Source: Blautia sp. (lineage in GTDB: Bacteria > Bacillota > Clostridia > Lachnospirales > Lachnospiraceae). From it: a DNA stretch of 44,089 nt. Where the stretch lies: the NCBI GenBank assembly GCA_021772055.1, contig JAETNR010000040.1:1-44089 (forward strand), read 5' to 3'. The notes under the pieces are model-generated. The model did no database searches, was not told the DNA's origin, and saw only the letters and a program-made list of their open reading frames with translations. Positions 18,333 through 26,269 of this stretch are shown here, one piece after another. Position 1 is the stretch's first letter; the number at the start of each line of letters is the position of its first letter. The position numbers were made by a program, and so were the translations under genes.

Positions 18333-19088
18333 TCACCTCAGCAAACTCTTTGCTTTATCCTGCTTTTTAATATATTCTTCCTTGCTGACTTTACCTTCTT
18401 TCAGCAACCAGTCACCATAGTCATATGCTGTAGCCATATTCCCATCAGTGATACCTTCCTGCTTAACAAAAGCTTTCATAACTGTCTGAAAGATGATCTT
18501 CATATCACCAAGAAAGCTCACTTTCTCGATGTACTTCAAGTCCCAATCCAACTTTTCTTCCCAAGTAATATTATTGCGCCCATTTACCTGTGCAAGTCCA
18601 CTCAATCCAGGTTTTGCAGTATGACGCATTCTCTGTTCATCTGTCATAAAAACCATATCTCGGACAAGCTGAGGTCTGGGACCAATAATACTCATATCCC
18701 CCTTCAAGATATTAAAAGCCTCCGGCAGTTCATCCAAAGAGGTGGCTCTGAGTGCCTTTCCGAACTTCCCCAAACGAACACCATCCGGCAAAAGATTACC
18801 ATTTTCATCCCGTTCGTCAGACATGGAACGAAATTTGTACAAAAAAAGGATTTTTTCCCGTCCTGTTTTGGGATCAATTTTACCAGGACGGGGCTGTTTA
18901 AACAGAACTGGCGAACCGAGCTTCACCCGAACCAGAACCGCAACGATGATGTAAAGCCAGCTAAATACAATGATTGCTGCCAATGAGCAAACAATATCTA
19001 TCAGCCGCTTAATGTACAATTCGTAAAAACCACACTTTCTTTCCAATGGAATGTGTTTTCTTACATCGTCAATATGTTCCTGCTGCAT
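18333..19088 (-). CDS. Initiating undecaprenyl-phosphate sugar phosphotransferase (PglC-type)
   Basis: 251 residues of the bacterial sugar transferase (small PGT) family. It has a membrane helix (residues about 34-55), then GSPVLFKQPRPGK, LYKFRSM, the catalytic Asp-Glu in SLDELPEAFNILKGDMSIIGPRP, and GLSGLAQVNGRN. It links a sugar-1-phosphate from a UDP-sugar to undecaprenyl phosphate, the first step of repeat-unit assembly. The PglF- and PglE-like genes upstream suggest the sugar is a UDP-bacillosamine or related 4-amino sugar; this is inference. A tail of about 40 residues follows the catalytic domain. AGGAGAGAAGG precedes the ATG. Confidence 0.9.
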   Translation of the reverse strand: MQQEHIDDVRKHIPLERKCGFYELYIKRLIDIVCSLAAIIVFSWLYIIVAVLVRVKLGSPVLFKQPRPGKIDPKTGREKILFLYKFRSMSDERDENGNLLPDGVRLGKFGKALRATSLDELPEAFNILKGDMSIIGPRPQLVRDMVFMTDEQRMRHTAKPGLSGLAQVNGRNNITWEEKLDWDLKYIEKVSFLGDMKIIFQTVMKAFVKQEGITDGNMATAYDYGDWLLKEGKVSKEEYIKKQDKAKSLLR

Positions 19089-19100
19089 CCTTCTCTCCTA

Positions 19101-20384
19101 TCACGCAAAACAAGCCCGGATCACTTCAATAATCTGCTCCTGCTGCTGCACTGTCATCTTGTTATCACTCGGCAGACAAAGACCTCTTTCAAAAATATCC
19201 ATACCAACATCCAAACAGCCGCCATCAATATAAGCATTAGTTCTGGCTCTACCGTTGCCATCACGAACTACAAACGGATTCATACGGTAAATCGGCTGCA
19301 TGTGCATAGGTTTCCAAATTGGGCGACCTTCTGCATTGATACTGGCGATAGCTTCCAGAATCTCGGTAGGACAGCTCTTGCCATGTTCTCTATCATAGAG
19401 GGCTTCCTGTTCGCCTCTGACCTGCTTGCACATAGCGTCTTTGTCAATGATCATGCAGCTCAGCCAGAAGTTCGGCTCACTGTTCTTTTCATCATAGGGA
19501 TTCATCTGTACCGGTAACCCCTTCAAGCCTTCCTTGTAACGCATATAGATCGCCTTCTTCTGGGCAATATGCTCCTCCAAATGGGGCATCTGGTTACGGA
19601 CAACACCTGCAATTACATTGCTCATACGGTAGTTATAGCCCAGTTCTTCATGCTGATACCATGGCGCACGCTCTCTGGACTGTGTAGACCATTTGCGGAC
19701 CTTGCCGGCTGCTTCTTTGCTGTTCGTCAGCAGCATACCGCCTGACGAACCGGTAATAATTTTGTTTCCATTAAAGGAAATGGCATTGTATGTACCAAAC
19801 ACCCCCGTCTGAACGCCCTTGTAGGATGCGCCCAGGGATTCCGCGGCGTCCTCGATAATCACCGCATCATGTCGTCTGCAGATCTCCCGGATTTCGTCAA
19901 TCTTGCCGGGTGTACCATAGAGGTGCGCCACTACGACCACTTTAATTTCAGGATACAACTCAAAGGCTTTTTCCAACGCAGCCGGATCCATATTCCAAGT
20001 GTCGTACTCGGTGTCGATGAACACCGGAATACCGCCCTCATAGACAATAGGGTTCACCGTGGCATCGAAAGTCATATCGCTCGCCGCTACAAGGCGTTTT
20101 AGGAGTGCCCCCGTTCCGGGAGTCGGTTTGCCGTAAATGGCTTCTCCCGCCAACTTCATAGCCAGATGCAGGGCAGCAGTACCCGCAGAAAGAGCAACAG
20201 CGTACTTGCACCCCGTCTTTTCACAGATTTGCTTTTCCACCTCTCTGATGTTTTCTCCCACAGTAGACATCCAGTTGGTTTCATAGGCTTCCATCACATA
20301 ACGCATGGAATCTGGGTACATGGTAGGTGAGGACAGCCAGACCTTATTTTCAAATTTTTCATATTTGTTATCAGGATTAAACAT
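19101..20384 (-). CDS. PglE/EpsN-like aminotransferase (DegT/DnrJ/EryC1 family)
   Basis: 427 residues from the ATG at 20384, preceded by GAGGGG; a start 39 bp further up has no site. The PLP lysine is Lys208 in FNGNKIITGSSGG, with IIEDAAESLGA (176-186) before it. It belongs to the group that aminates UDP-4-keto-6-deoxy-HexNAc at C4. With the PglF-like dehydratase it should give UDP-4-amino-4,6-dideoxy-GlcNAc. The bases here are visibly more GC-rich than in the serotype block. A possible internal promoter lies upstream. Confidence 0.87.
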   Translation of the reverse strand: MFNPDNKYEKFENKVWLSSPTMYPDSMRYVMEAYETNWMSTVGENIREVEKQICEKTGCKYAVALSAGTAALHLAMKLAGEAIYGKPTPGTGALLKRLVAASDMTFDATVNPIVYEGGIPVFIDTEYDTWNMDPAALEKAFELYPEIKVVVVAHLYGTPGKIDEIREICRRHDAVIIEDAAESLGASYKGVQTGVFGTYNAISFNGNKIITGSSGGMLLTNSKEAAGKVRKWSTQSRERAPWYQHEELGYNYRMSNVIAGVVRNQMPHLEEHIAQKKAIYMRYKEGLKGLPVQMNPYDEKNSEPNFWLSCMIIDKDAMCKQVRGEQEALYDREHGKSCPTEILEAIASINAEGRPIWKPMHMQPIYRMNPFVVRDGNGRARTNAYIDGGCLDVGMDIFERGLCLPSDNKMTVQQQEQIIEVIRACFA

Positions 20385-20471
20385 CTTTCGTTCCCCTCTT
20401 TGCTGCGTCAAAAATCTGCGCACATCTATCTTTTTTACATTTGTATAGAAACAGTCTTTTCAAAAGCAACT

Positions 20472-20477
20472 ATTATA
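20472..20477 (-). promoter_or_regulatory. Possible internal -10 box
   Basis: The minus strand reads TATAAT exactly, about 90 nt before the aminotransferase start, in the gap left by the two-gene insert. The -35 region 17 nt upstream (TTTAGG) is poor. It could keep the sugar genes expressed independently of the main capsule promoter. Confidence 0.3.
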
Positions 20478-20553
20478 CTGCTATTACTTCATCTCCTAAA
20501 CCAATGCAAAAAATGCACAATGTAGTTTCCACACTGCAATGAATAACAACAAC

Positions 20554-20880
20554 TTATTTCACCCACTGCTGAATCAGAGCTACTATTCCTGATGCCGCAA
20601 CGTTAGCAAAAACACTCTCCCAGACACTCAGGGAATGTTTTTTGAGTACATTCAAAAATTTTTCTTTTTCATTTCTCTTTGCATGTATAACCGCTGGATT
20701 AAGAATCCCATATTCTTCAGACTCTGGATCTAATTTTTCCAATACGCTTTCTCCTGCTTTGATAAAAATATCCAGCATATCTTTATCCTTTTCTCCGCAG
20801 CAAACAATCTTATTGTTATCGCCAAAATTGTTCTGGCTCACCCATGAATTTTCAATATTAATCTTCTGCTTCATGTTCAT
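20554..20880 (-). CDS. Small protein with N-terminal NFGDN motif, unknown function
   Basis: 108 residues, no recognised family. Residues 14-25 read VSQNNFGDNNKI, almost the same as the C-terminal end of the protein encoded just upstream. The middle (30-85) is charged and helical-looking, and 86-105 is a hydrophobic or amphipathic stretch ending IVALIQQWVK. The start is one base after the neighbour's stop (TAA T ATG) with AAGGAAGA before it, so the two are translated together. The shared motif suggests the two proteins recognise each other. The pair does not look like polysaccharide enzymes and lies between pathway genes that normally stand together, which suggests insertion. Confidence 0.7.
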   Translation of the reverse strand: MNMKQKINIENSWVSQNNFGDNNKIVCCGEKDKDMLDIFIKAGESVLEKLDPESEEYGILNPAVIHAKRNEKEKFLNVLKKHSLSVWESVFANVAASGIVALIQQWVK

Positions 20881-20881
20881 A

Positions 20882-21361
20882 TTATTCTTCCTTATTTTCT
20901 ATTGACCCATTATCACCAAAATTGCACTGAGTCACTACGCATTCCGAAAAATTAACCGTCATCTGTGTGTTCTTATTATTAAAACATTGAATTAATGAGT
21001 CTTTTGCCTTTTCTAGAAAGCTCTCTTCTTTTGCAGAAAAAAGGCTGATTCGTCCGGAATTCATTTCCACAATCAAATATGTATTAAGATTCAAGTTATA
21101 CAACCAGTTCAAGAAGATTGAAAATCCACAGACTATTACACCCAAAATTGCTATTCCCATAATCATCGGCAAAGCAAGGCCACCAATGATACAAACCAAA
21201 AGTCCAACTATTGACCACGATGAATACGGTTTTGCTGGCTCTTTTGAGACACGAATTTGCGAAATATTACTGACTTGAATTGCTTCTTTCCCATATTTCA
21301 TTACATTGTCCACAATTTCAATATTCGTTTGTTCAAAAACATTATCCTTTGCTTTATCCAT
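20882..21361 (-). CDS. Two-helix membrane protein with C-terminal NFGDN motif (weakly DUF6232-like)
   Basis: 159 residues from the ATG at 21361, chosen because AAAGGAGAG lies close before it. Residues 1-45 are soluble and strand-like (EAIQVSNISQIRVSK), 47-86 form two membrane helices separated by a short turn, 95-108 read like a strand pair (YLIVEMNSGRISLF), and the C-terminus (142-151, VVTQCNFGDN) repeats the motif of the next protein. The layout reminds me of DUF6232-type proteins, but I am unsure. No enzymatic motif seen. It is coupled to the 108-residue protein and both are more AT-rich than pglF and pglE on either side. Confidence 0.7.
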   Translation of the reverse strand: MDKAKDNVFEQTNIEIVDNVMKYGKEAIQVSNISQIRVSKEPAKPYSSWSIVGLLVCIIGGLALPMIMGIAILGVIVCGFSIFLNWLYNLNLNTYLIVEMNSGRISLFSAKEESFLEKAKDSLIQCFNNKNTQMTVNFSECVVTQCNFGDNGSIENKEE

Positions 21362-21465
21362 AGCACTCTCTCCTTTCATAGTTTGACGGATTATCTGATA
21401 TAATCCGCATCCTATGCATCCTCCTAACGTTTCATAACTCAAATCAGAAGTAAGATGTACCCCAC

Positions 21466-21503
21466 CCCGGATTTCATTTCCAAATCCAAAAACAAAATCC
21501 GGG
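21466..21503. other. 9-bp stem hairpin between the dehydratase and the insert
   Basis: Arms CCCGGATTT (21466-21474) and AAATCCGGG (21495-21503) pair perfectly around a 20-nt loop. There is no U-run on the minus-strand transcript. It may be a processing site or the mark left by the inserted gene pair. Confidence 0.4.
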
Positions 21504-21522
21504 TCGGATATATGCCCCTTAT

Positions 21523-23601
21523 TTAACTACCTATTTCCATAGCCGCAGCCGCCTCGCTCATCGCTCTGCGATAAGCCCTGGCTCTCTCCTGGACTCCGCT
21601 CACACCTTCCGGCCGATAAGTCCCTACCATCGCTGCGACTCTTTCCCTGATATCCGGAACATTCCTGTACGCCGCCAGCATCAAGTCCTCCAGCTGCTCC
21701 AGAAATTCCTCAATATCAAAGGGAATCGGTGATCCTATATGTATCAGTTCATTGGGTGTCTTTTTCATGCCTTCCTCGGACATCAGCTTTTCTTCAAAAA
21801 GCTTTTCCCCGGGGCGCAGCCCCGTGTATTCTATCTTAATATCCACATCCGGCTTATACCCGGACAGCTTGATCAGATTCCTTGCAAGGGTATCGATTTT
21901 CACCGGCTCGCCCATATCCAAAACAAAGATTTCCCCGCCCTTGGCATAAGTCCCTGCCTGAAGCACCAGACTTACTGCCTCTGGAATCGTCATGAAATAC
22001 CGGATGATATCCGGATGGGTAACCGTTACCGGCCCCCCTGCTTCAATCTGTTTTTTAAACAAAGGGATCACAGATCCGTTGCTGCCCAGCACATTGCCGA
22101 AGCGTACTGCCACAAACTCTGTTTTTGTAACCTTTAACTGTGCTTTGACCTCTTCGCTTTTTACGGAATCGGCCATCCAGTGAGTGAAAAGCTGGGGGAT
22201 TTCTTCAGCTTTTCCCTGTTTGATCTTATAGTCAAATGCCTGAACGATCATCTCGCACAGCCGCTTGGATGCCCCCATGATATTCGTGGGATTGACGGCC
22301 TTATCCGTGCTGATAAGTACAAAGCGTTTACACCCGTGTACCATGGCTGCATAGGCAGTCTTGTAGGTTCCGATGGCATTGTTTTTAATGGCTTCGCAGG
22401 GGCTGTCTTCCATGAGCGGCACGTGTTTGTGGGCTGCTGCGTGGAACACCATGTCCGGCCGGAATTCTTCAAACAGCTTCCAGACTTTTCTGGAATCACG
22501 GACAGATCCGATGATGCAGTGAAGTGCAAGATCCGGATATTTGTTCTTTAATTCCAGCTGAATGTCGTAGGCATTGTTCTCATAAATGTCAAAAATGATC
22601 AGTTTTTCCGGAGAATGTCCTGCGATCTGGCGGCAAAGTTCGGAACCGATGGATCCTCCCCCTCCGGTAACCAGGATGTTTTTTCCCCGAATATGGGTAA
22701 ATATCTCATCCATATTTACCCGGATAGGTTCTCTGCCAAGCAGATCCTCTACCACCACATTTTTCAGCGCAGCGACGGACACTTCCCCTGTCATAAACTG
22801 GTACATGCCGGGCAGGTTCTTAAGCTCACAGCCTGTTTCCTTGCAGATATTCAGGATGTCCCTTTTTTCCTCTGCAGTGGCACTTGGGATTGCAAGAAAT
22901 ATCTTGTCAATATGGTGCTTTTTTACACTGGAGAGGATGCTGTCCCGTCCCCCTTCGATGGGAATTCCGTCAATATATCTGCCCCATTTATTGGGATTAT
23001 CGTCAATAATACAGCAGACTTTATCCGGGATTTCCTTTGCCTTTTTGATATCCCGGAGGATCATCTGACCTGCTTCTCCCGCACCGATTAAAAGGATCCG
23101 CCGCTCCTCCTCTTCCTTCTGATGTTCCGCTCTTCTTCCCCTCTCCAGAAGGATAAATCTATAGGAAAAACGGATTCCGAGGGTCAGGAAAAACTGTATT
23201 AAAATCCCGAAAACGTAATAGGATACGGGCATTCTTTTTACAAACATTGTCATGCCGAAACAATGAAACACAAAGGTAATCCCTGTTGCGATCGCCATCC
23301 TCAGCAGTTCGCTGTAGCTTGCAAACCGCCAGATGCTGTTGTATAAATGCATTCTCCAGAATACAAAAACAGAAAACGCTGCATAGATCGGGATGAAGCG
23401 AAAATAGGACGCAATATAATCTGCGGGAATACTGGTAAACCGGCAGTCAAACCGCAGCCAAAGGGCTGCGAGAAAGGCTATGCACACAGCCAGGGCATCA
23501 TAAATGCCCAGCCCCAGAGAAACGATCTGCCAGTGTTCCAGGCATTTTTTCATATGATGCATTCTGTCGTTTTTGTTTATCTGTATCAAGTTTTTATCCA
23601 C
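21523..23601 (-). CDS. PglF/WbpM-type UDP-GlcNAc 4,6-dehydratase
   Basis: 692 residues: four membrane helices (about 25-150), a first Rossmann domain starting LLIGAGEAGQ, then the catalytic domain with TGGGGSIGSEL and STDKAVNPTN followed by MGASK, where Met replaces the usual Tyr as in the WbpM/PglF group. It removes water from UDP-GlcNAc to give UDP-4-keto-6-deoxy-GlcNAc at the inner face of the membrane, the substrate of the PglE-like enzyme. The start is GTG with AAAGGAAAGA directly before it; an ATG at residue 17 is an alternative. The length is normal for the long membrane-bound form. Confidence 0.9.
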   Translation of the reverse strand: MDKNLIQINKNDRMHHMKKCLEHWQIVSLGLGIYDALAVCIAFLAALWLRFDCRFTSIPADYIASYFRFIPIYAAFSVFVFWRMHLYNSIWRFASYSELLRMAIATGITFVFHCFGMTMFVKRMPVSYYVFGILIQFFLTLGIRFSYRFILLERGRRAEHQKEEEERRILLIGAGEAGQMILRDIKKAKEIPDKVCCIIDDNPNKWGRYIDGIPIEGGRDSILSSVKKHHIDKIFLAIPSATAEEKRDILNICKETGCELKNLPGMYQFMTGEVSVAALKNVVVEDLLGREPIRVNMDEIFTHIRGKNILVTGGGGSIGSELCRQIAGHSPEKLIIFDIYENNAYDIQLELKNKYPDLALHCIIGSVRDSRKVWKLFEEFRPDMVFHAAAHKHVPLMEDSPCEAIKNNAIGTYKTAYAAMVHGCKRFVLISTDKAVNPTNIMGASKRLCEMIVQAFDYKIKQGKAEEIPQLFTHWMADSVKSEEVKAQLKVTKTEFVAVRFGNVLGSNGSVIPLFKKQIEAGGPVTVTHPDIIRYFMTIPEAVSLVLQAGTYAKGGEIFVLDMGEPVKIDTLARNLIKLSGYKPDVDIKIEYTGLRPGEKLFEEKLMSEEGMKKTPNELIHIGSPIPFDIEEFLEQLEDLMLAAYRNVPDIRERVAAMVGTYRPEGVSGVQERARAYRRAMSEAAAAMEIGS

Positions 23602-23634
23602 TCTTTCCTTTTACGCTTCCCGGATTCTTTCTGT

Positions 23635-23856
23635 TCACTCCCTGTCCTCATGACGGTCTGCCTTTGGGGAAGCATCTGTAAGTTTCTCATTTTCCATCAG
23701 CATCTTCTGCTGTTCCCTGTGTTCTGCCTGCCTTTGCCGGTTATCCCTGTACACCAGGGCCAGGCAGACCACGATCAGCAAAAGCAGCAGAATATAAAGG
23801 AGCGATGCGATGAAATTTTTCTTCTTTCTGCTTTTCCCGGAATGTTTTCTCCTCAT
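23635..23856 (-). CDS. Small single-pass membrane protein
   Basis: 73 residues: a very basic N-terminus (MRRKHSGKSRKKK), one membrane helix (15-37, FIASLLYILLLLLIVVCLAL), then a charged external tail rich in Glu, Gln and Arg. AAAGGAA lies 7 nt before the ATG, and it fits neatly between its neighbours, which supports it as a real gene. Topology by the positive-inside rule puts the tail outside. Function unknown; position suggests a role with the LCP protein and the secreted protein. Confidence 0.65.
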   Translation of the reverse strand: MRRKHSGKSRKKKNFIASLLYILLLLLIVVCLALVYRDNRQRQAEHREQQKMLMENEKLTDASPKADRHEDRE

Positions 23857-23871
23857 ACTGCAATTCCTTTT

Positions 23872-25152
23872 TTAATGTACAACAGTGCTGTTATTCATAA
23901 AGATGGCAAAAGGCCCCATGCTCTTAAATTCTGCCCGGATCACCAGGTTGGGGATTTCTTCATCATCCCGGTCCTCATCCTCAATATTCCATCCGCCAAG
24001 CAGAGAATCCTCTTCTGTTTCATCTATATCATCCTGCACTTCCGCTTCTTCCTCATTCTCATCGGAAATCCCTGTCTCTTCTCCATAGGCAAAGAAGATT
24101 TCCGGCTCGTAAATATATTCTTCTGCTCCTGTAACCGGATTGATCTGCATGATGAAGCTGTCCTCCAATACAAATGGATCCAGTTCCTCCAGTGTGCCTA
24201 AATCTTCTTTTGCAGCTTCCACATCAAAGTCCGGATACTCAGACAGTACCATGCGCTCCCAGTCAACCTCATTCAGGTCACGGTTCGCCTCAGCCTCCAG
24301 CTTTCCGTCCATATCATAGAGGTAATTTTCCTGTCCCTGTTTGATCGCCAGATCGGCAAATCCCATGGAAGAGGAGTAGTCATTTCTTAAGATTTTAATC
24401 TCGTCCGTAATCTGAATCTCCGGATTTTCCCCTGCCGCTTCATCCCGCAGGATTCCCAGGGCAGTCAGTACATCATCCAGTTTAATGTCCGCTTTTTCAT
24501 CAATAAATTTCGTCACTACTTCTGCTGTTTTTTTGTTTTCATACTTCTCGGGGGACACATCCTTTACCACGATCGGTACTTTTTTCAGAAGTGCCACAGG
24601 TCCTAATACAGGGAAATCTGCTGTGATGGTTCCTTCTTTTCTGTCCAGTTTATCTGCTGTGATGAAGTATACTTTTCCTGTACTTGGGTCGATCTGCATC
24701 AGGAGAAGATCCTTCTTTTTCATCTCTTTTGCTGCTTCAAAGGTAACCTCCGCACGGATCATTCCGCTGCTTGAATAAGTCACAGTATCTCCGGATTTGA
24801 TCACCAGATCTGCAAAAGGAGTCAGCTGCTCGTAAAGGGTCGGATTTACCGGTTTTCCTTTTTCTGTCAGGAACTCTTCCTTCGTATCCACATCCAGTCT
24901 GGTAAGAACTTCCTTCACGGTAGATACGGTATTGTCATCATTTGCCCACTCCACTACTTCTGCTACTTTCTGATTCTCATAGGCACCGGTATTTACGTTC
25001 TGAACCACCAGTGTCTCCCCTTCCTGCATATTTCCCTCAAGCACCACAGGTGCCTCGGGAATAAACTGGGAGATACTGGGGGCTGCATATACACTGCCTG
25101 CCATACTCATGGCCATTGCTGCAACCAACACATTTACAACTGCTTTTTTCAT
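23872..25152 (-). CDS. Secreted protein with two repeated modules, unknown function
   Basis: 426 residues with a signal peptide (MKKAVVNVLVAAMAMSMAG, cleavage near Ala23/24) and no lipobox. The mature part is an internal duplication. Module 1 (about 55-195) and module 2 (about 200-425) each contain a YENxKxAEVV helix, an SSSG/SSSM strand (YSSSGMIRAEV; YSSSMGFADLAI), a MQIDPSTGKVYFI / MQINPVTGAEEYI segment, and a closing LGPVALL / MGPFAIF. Module 2 has an acidic insert (about 355-395). No catalytic motif is evident; an adhesive or matrix role, or a partner of the capsule ligase, is possible. It lies between the LCP gene and the small membrane protein in the conserved head of the operon. Confidence 0.75.
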   Translation of the reverse strand: MKKAVVNVLVAAMAMSMAGSVYAAPSISQFIPEAPVVLEGNMQEGETLVVQNVNTGAYENQKVAEVVEWANDDNTVSTVKEVLTRLDVDTKEEFLTEKGKPVNPTLYEQLTPFADLVIKSGDTVTYSSSGMIRAEVTFEAAKEMKKKDLLLMQIDPSTGKVYFITADKLDRKEGTITADFPVLGPVALLKKVPIVVKDVSPEKYENKKTAEVVTKFIDEKADIKLDDVLTALGILRDEAAGENPEIQITDEIKILRNDYSSSMGFADLAIKQGQENYLYDMDGKLEAEANRDLNEVDWERMVLSEYPDFDVEAAKEDLGTLEELDPFVLEDSFIMQINPVTGAEEYIYEPEIFFAYGEETGISDENEEEAEVQDDIDETEEDSLLGGWNIEDEDRDDEEIPNLVIRAEFKSMGPFAIFMNNSTVVH

Positions 25153-25183
25153 ATTTTTTCCACCCTTTCTTTATGCTTTAGGC

Positions 25184-26269
25184 TCATACCTCATCATAAA
25201 ACAGTTCTATTATTAAGTTTAAAAGTGCATCCTCATCCGGATAGAATTCATCGTGAAGTTCTCCCATGCGGTCTTCTCCCTCGATTGTCCGGAAGCTTTC
25301 TTCGGAAAATTCGGACTCCCTTACCTGCTCTGAAAAATCCAGATATTTATTTTTTGTAATATTGGTCTGCAGAAGATCATCCATCTCTTCCAGGGAGTTC
25401 CATAATTCTGCAATATCCCCGGTGTCCATTTCCCGGATCTTTTCTATATAGGCTGTGGCATATGCCTTCTGTCTTTCCATACGGCCTTCATTGCTGAAAT
25501 CTGTTTCCGTATCACGGTATTGGAGAAAGTCCACCACATTTGTTTCATCCAGTGTTACCTGTTCTCCCCGTGCCAGTTCCGGATATTTTTCTTCCAGATC
25601 ATCGTTGGGTACCGTCAGCGTAATACCTTTTACCAGGTCATTGATATAGGGCATGGAGTCCTGGTTTGTCACCACATATTCCCTCACCGGGATTCCCAAA
25701 AACATCCTGGAAACCGATTCGCAGAGGTTCTCGCAGCTGACCTTTCCTCCATTGCCGTAACTGTACGCATAGCCGAGATGTGTGGCATAGAGTCCATTGT
25801 CATTGCCGTTCATGGAATATCTGCGGATTTCTGTCATGGTATCTCTGCTGATGGGAAGTATGGTCATCCTTTTATGCTTCTTATCCAAAACGATCAGGGA
25901 AATGACATCTGCCCTGGCCTTGTTGCCGTATTGCAAAGTCTCTTCCATTTTTCCCGTTCCGTCCACACCTGCGTAGAGAACTGTCTTTATCAGGGAGTTG
26001 TAACGGTAATGTTTTCCCTGATAGGTAATGTCCCTGTAACCGCTGCCCGTATCATGGGTATTCAGTGCGCTCACCTGCATTTCCCGCTGTTCCCTCTGTT
26101 CCCGAAAAAGAAAGATGGCTGCTGCAAGCACGCAGCACATACAGATTGCAGCAGTTGACAGGATCTGCTTTTTGCGGCAGCGCCATCGGCTTCTTCTGTG
26201 TCTATGTCTGTTTGTATTCCGGGAGCTATGATTTCTTTCTCTTTCGTTTTGCTTTTCTCTCTTCCTCAC
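25184..26269 (-). CDS. LytR-CpsA-Psr (LCP) family glycopolymer transferase
   Basis: 361 residues: a basic cytoplasmic tail, one membrane helix (about 36-56) and an extracellular LCP domain. Recognisable parts are TVLYAGVDGTG, ARADVISLIVLDKKHKRMTILPISRDTM (Asp and Arg residues that bind the lipid pyrophosphate) and LQYRDTETDFSNEGRMERQ. LCP proteins attach undecaprenyl-linked polymers to peptidoglycan. The start is GTG, 3 nt after GGAAGG, and lies inside the end of the kinase gene (44-bp overlap in another frame). A region of about 100 residues after the domain is acidic. Confidence 0.88.
   Translation of the reverse strand: MRKREKQNERERNHSSRNTNRHRHRRSRWRCRKKQILSTAAICMCCVLAAAIFLFREQREQREMQVSALNTHDTGSGYRDITYQGKHYRYNSLIKTVLYAGVDGTGKMEETLQYGNKARADVISLIVLDKKHKRMTILPISRDTMTEIRRYSMNGNDNGLYATHLGYAYSYGNGGKVSCENLCESVSRMFLGIPVREYVVTNQDSMPYINDLVKGITLTVPNDDLEEKYPELARGEQVTLDETNVVDFLQYRDTETDFSNEGRMERQKAYATAYIEKIREMDTGDIAELWNSLEEMDDLLQTNITKNKYLDFSEQVRESEFSEESFRTIEGEDRMGELHDEFYPDEDALLNLIIELFYDEV

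Noticed and set aside
23347..24201. Plus-strand open frame of 284 codons
   Set aside because: It crosses three convincing minus-strand genes (dehydratase, small membrane protein, secreted protein) and has no start site or recognisable domain.
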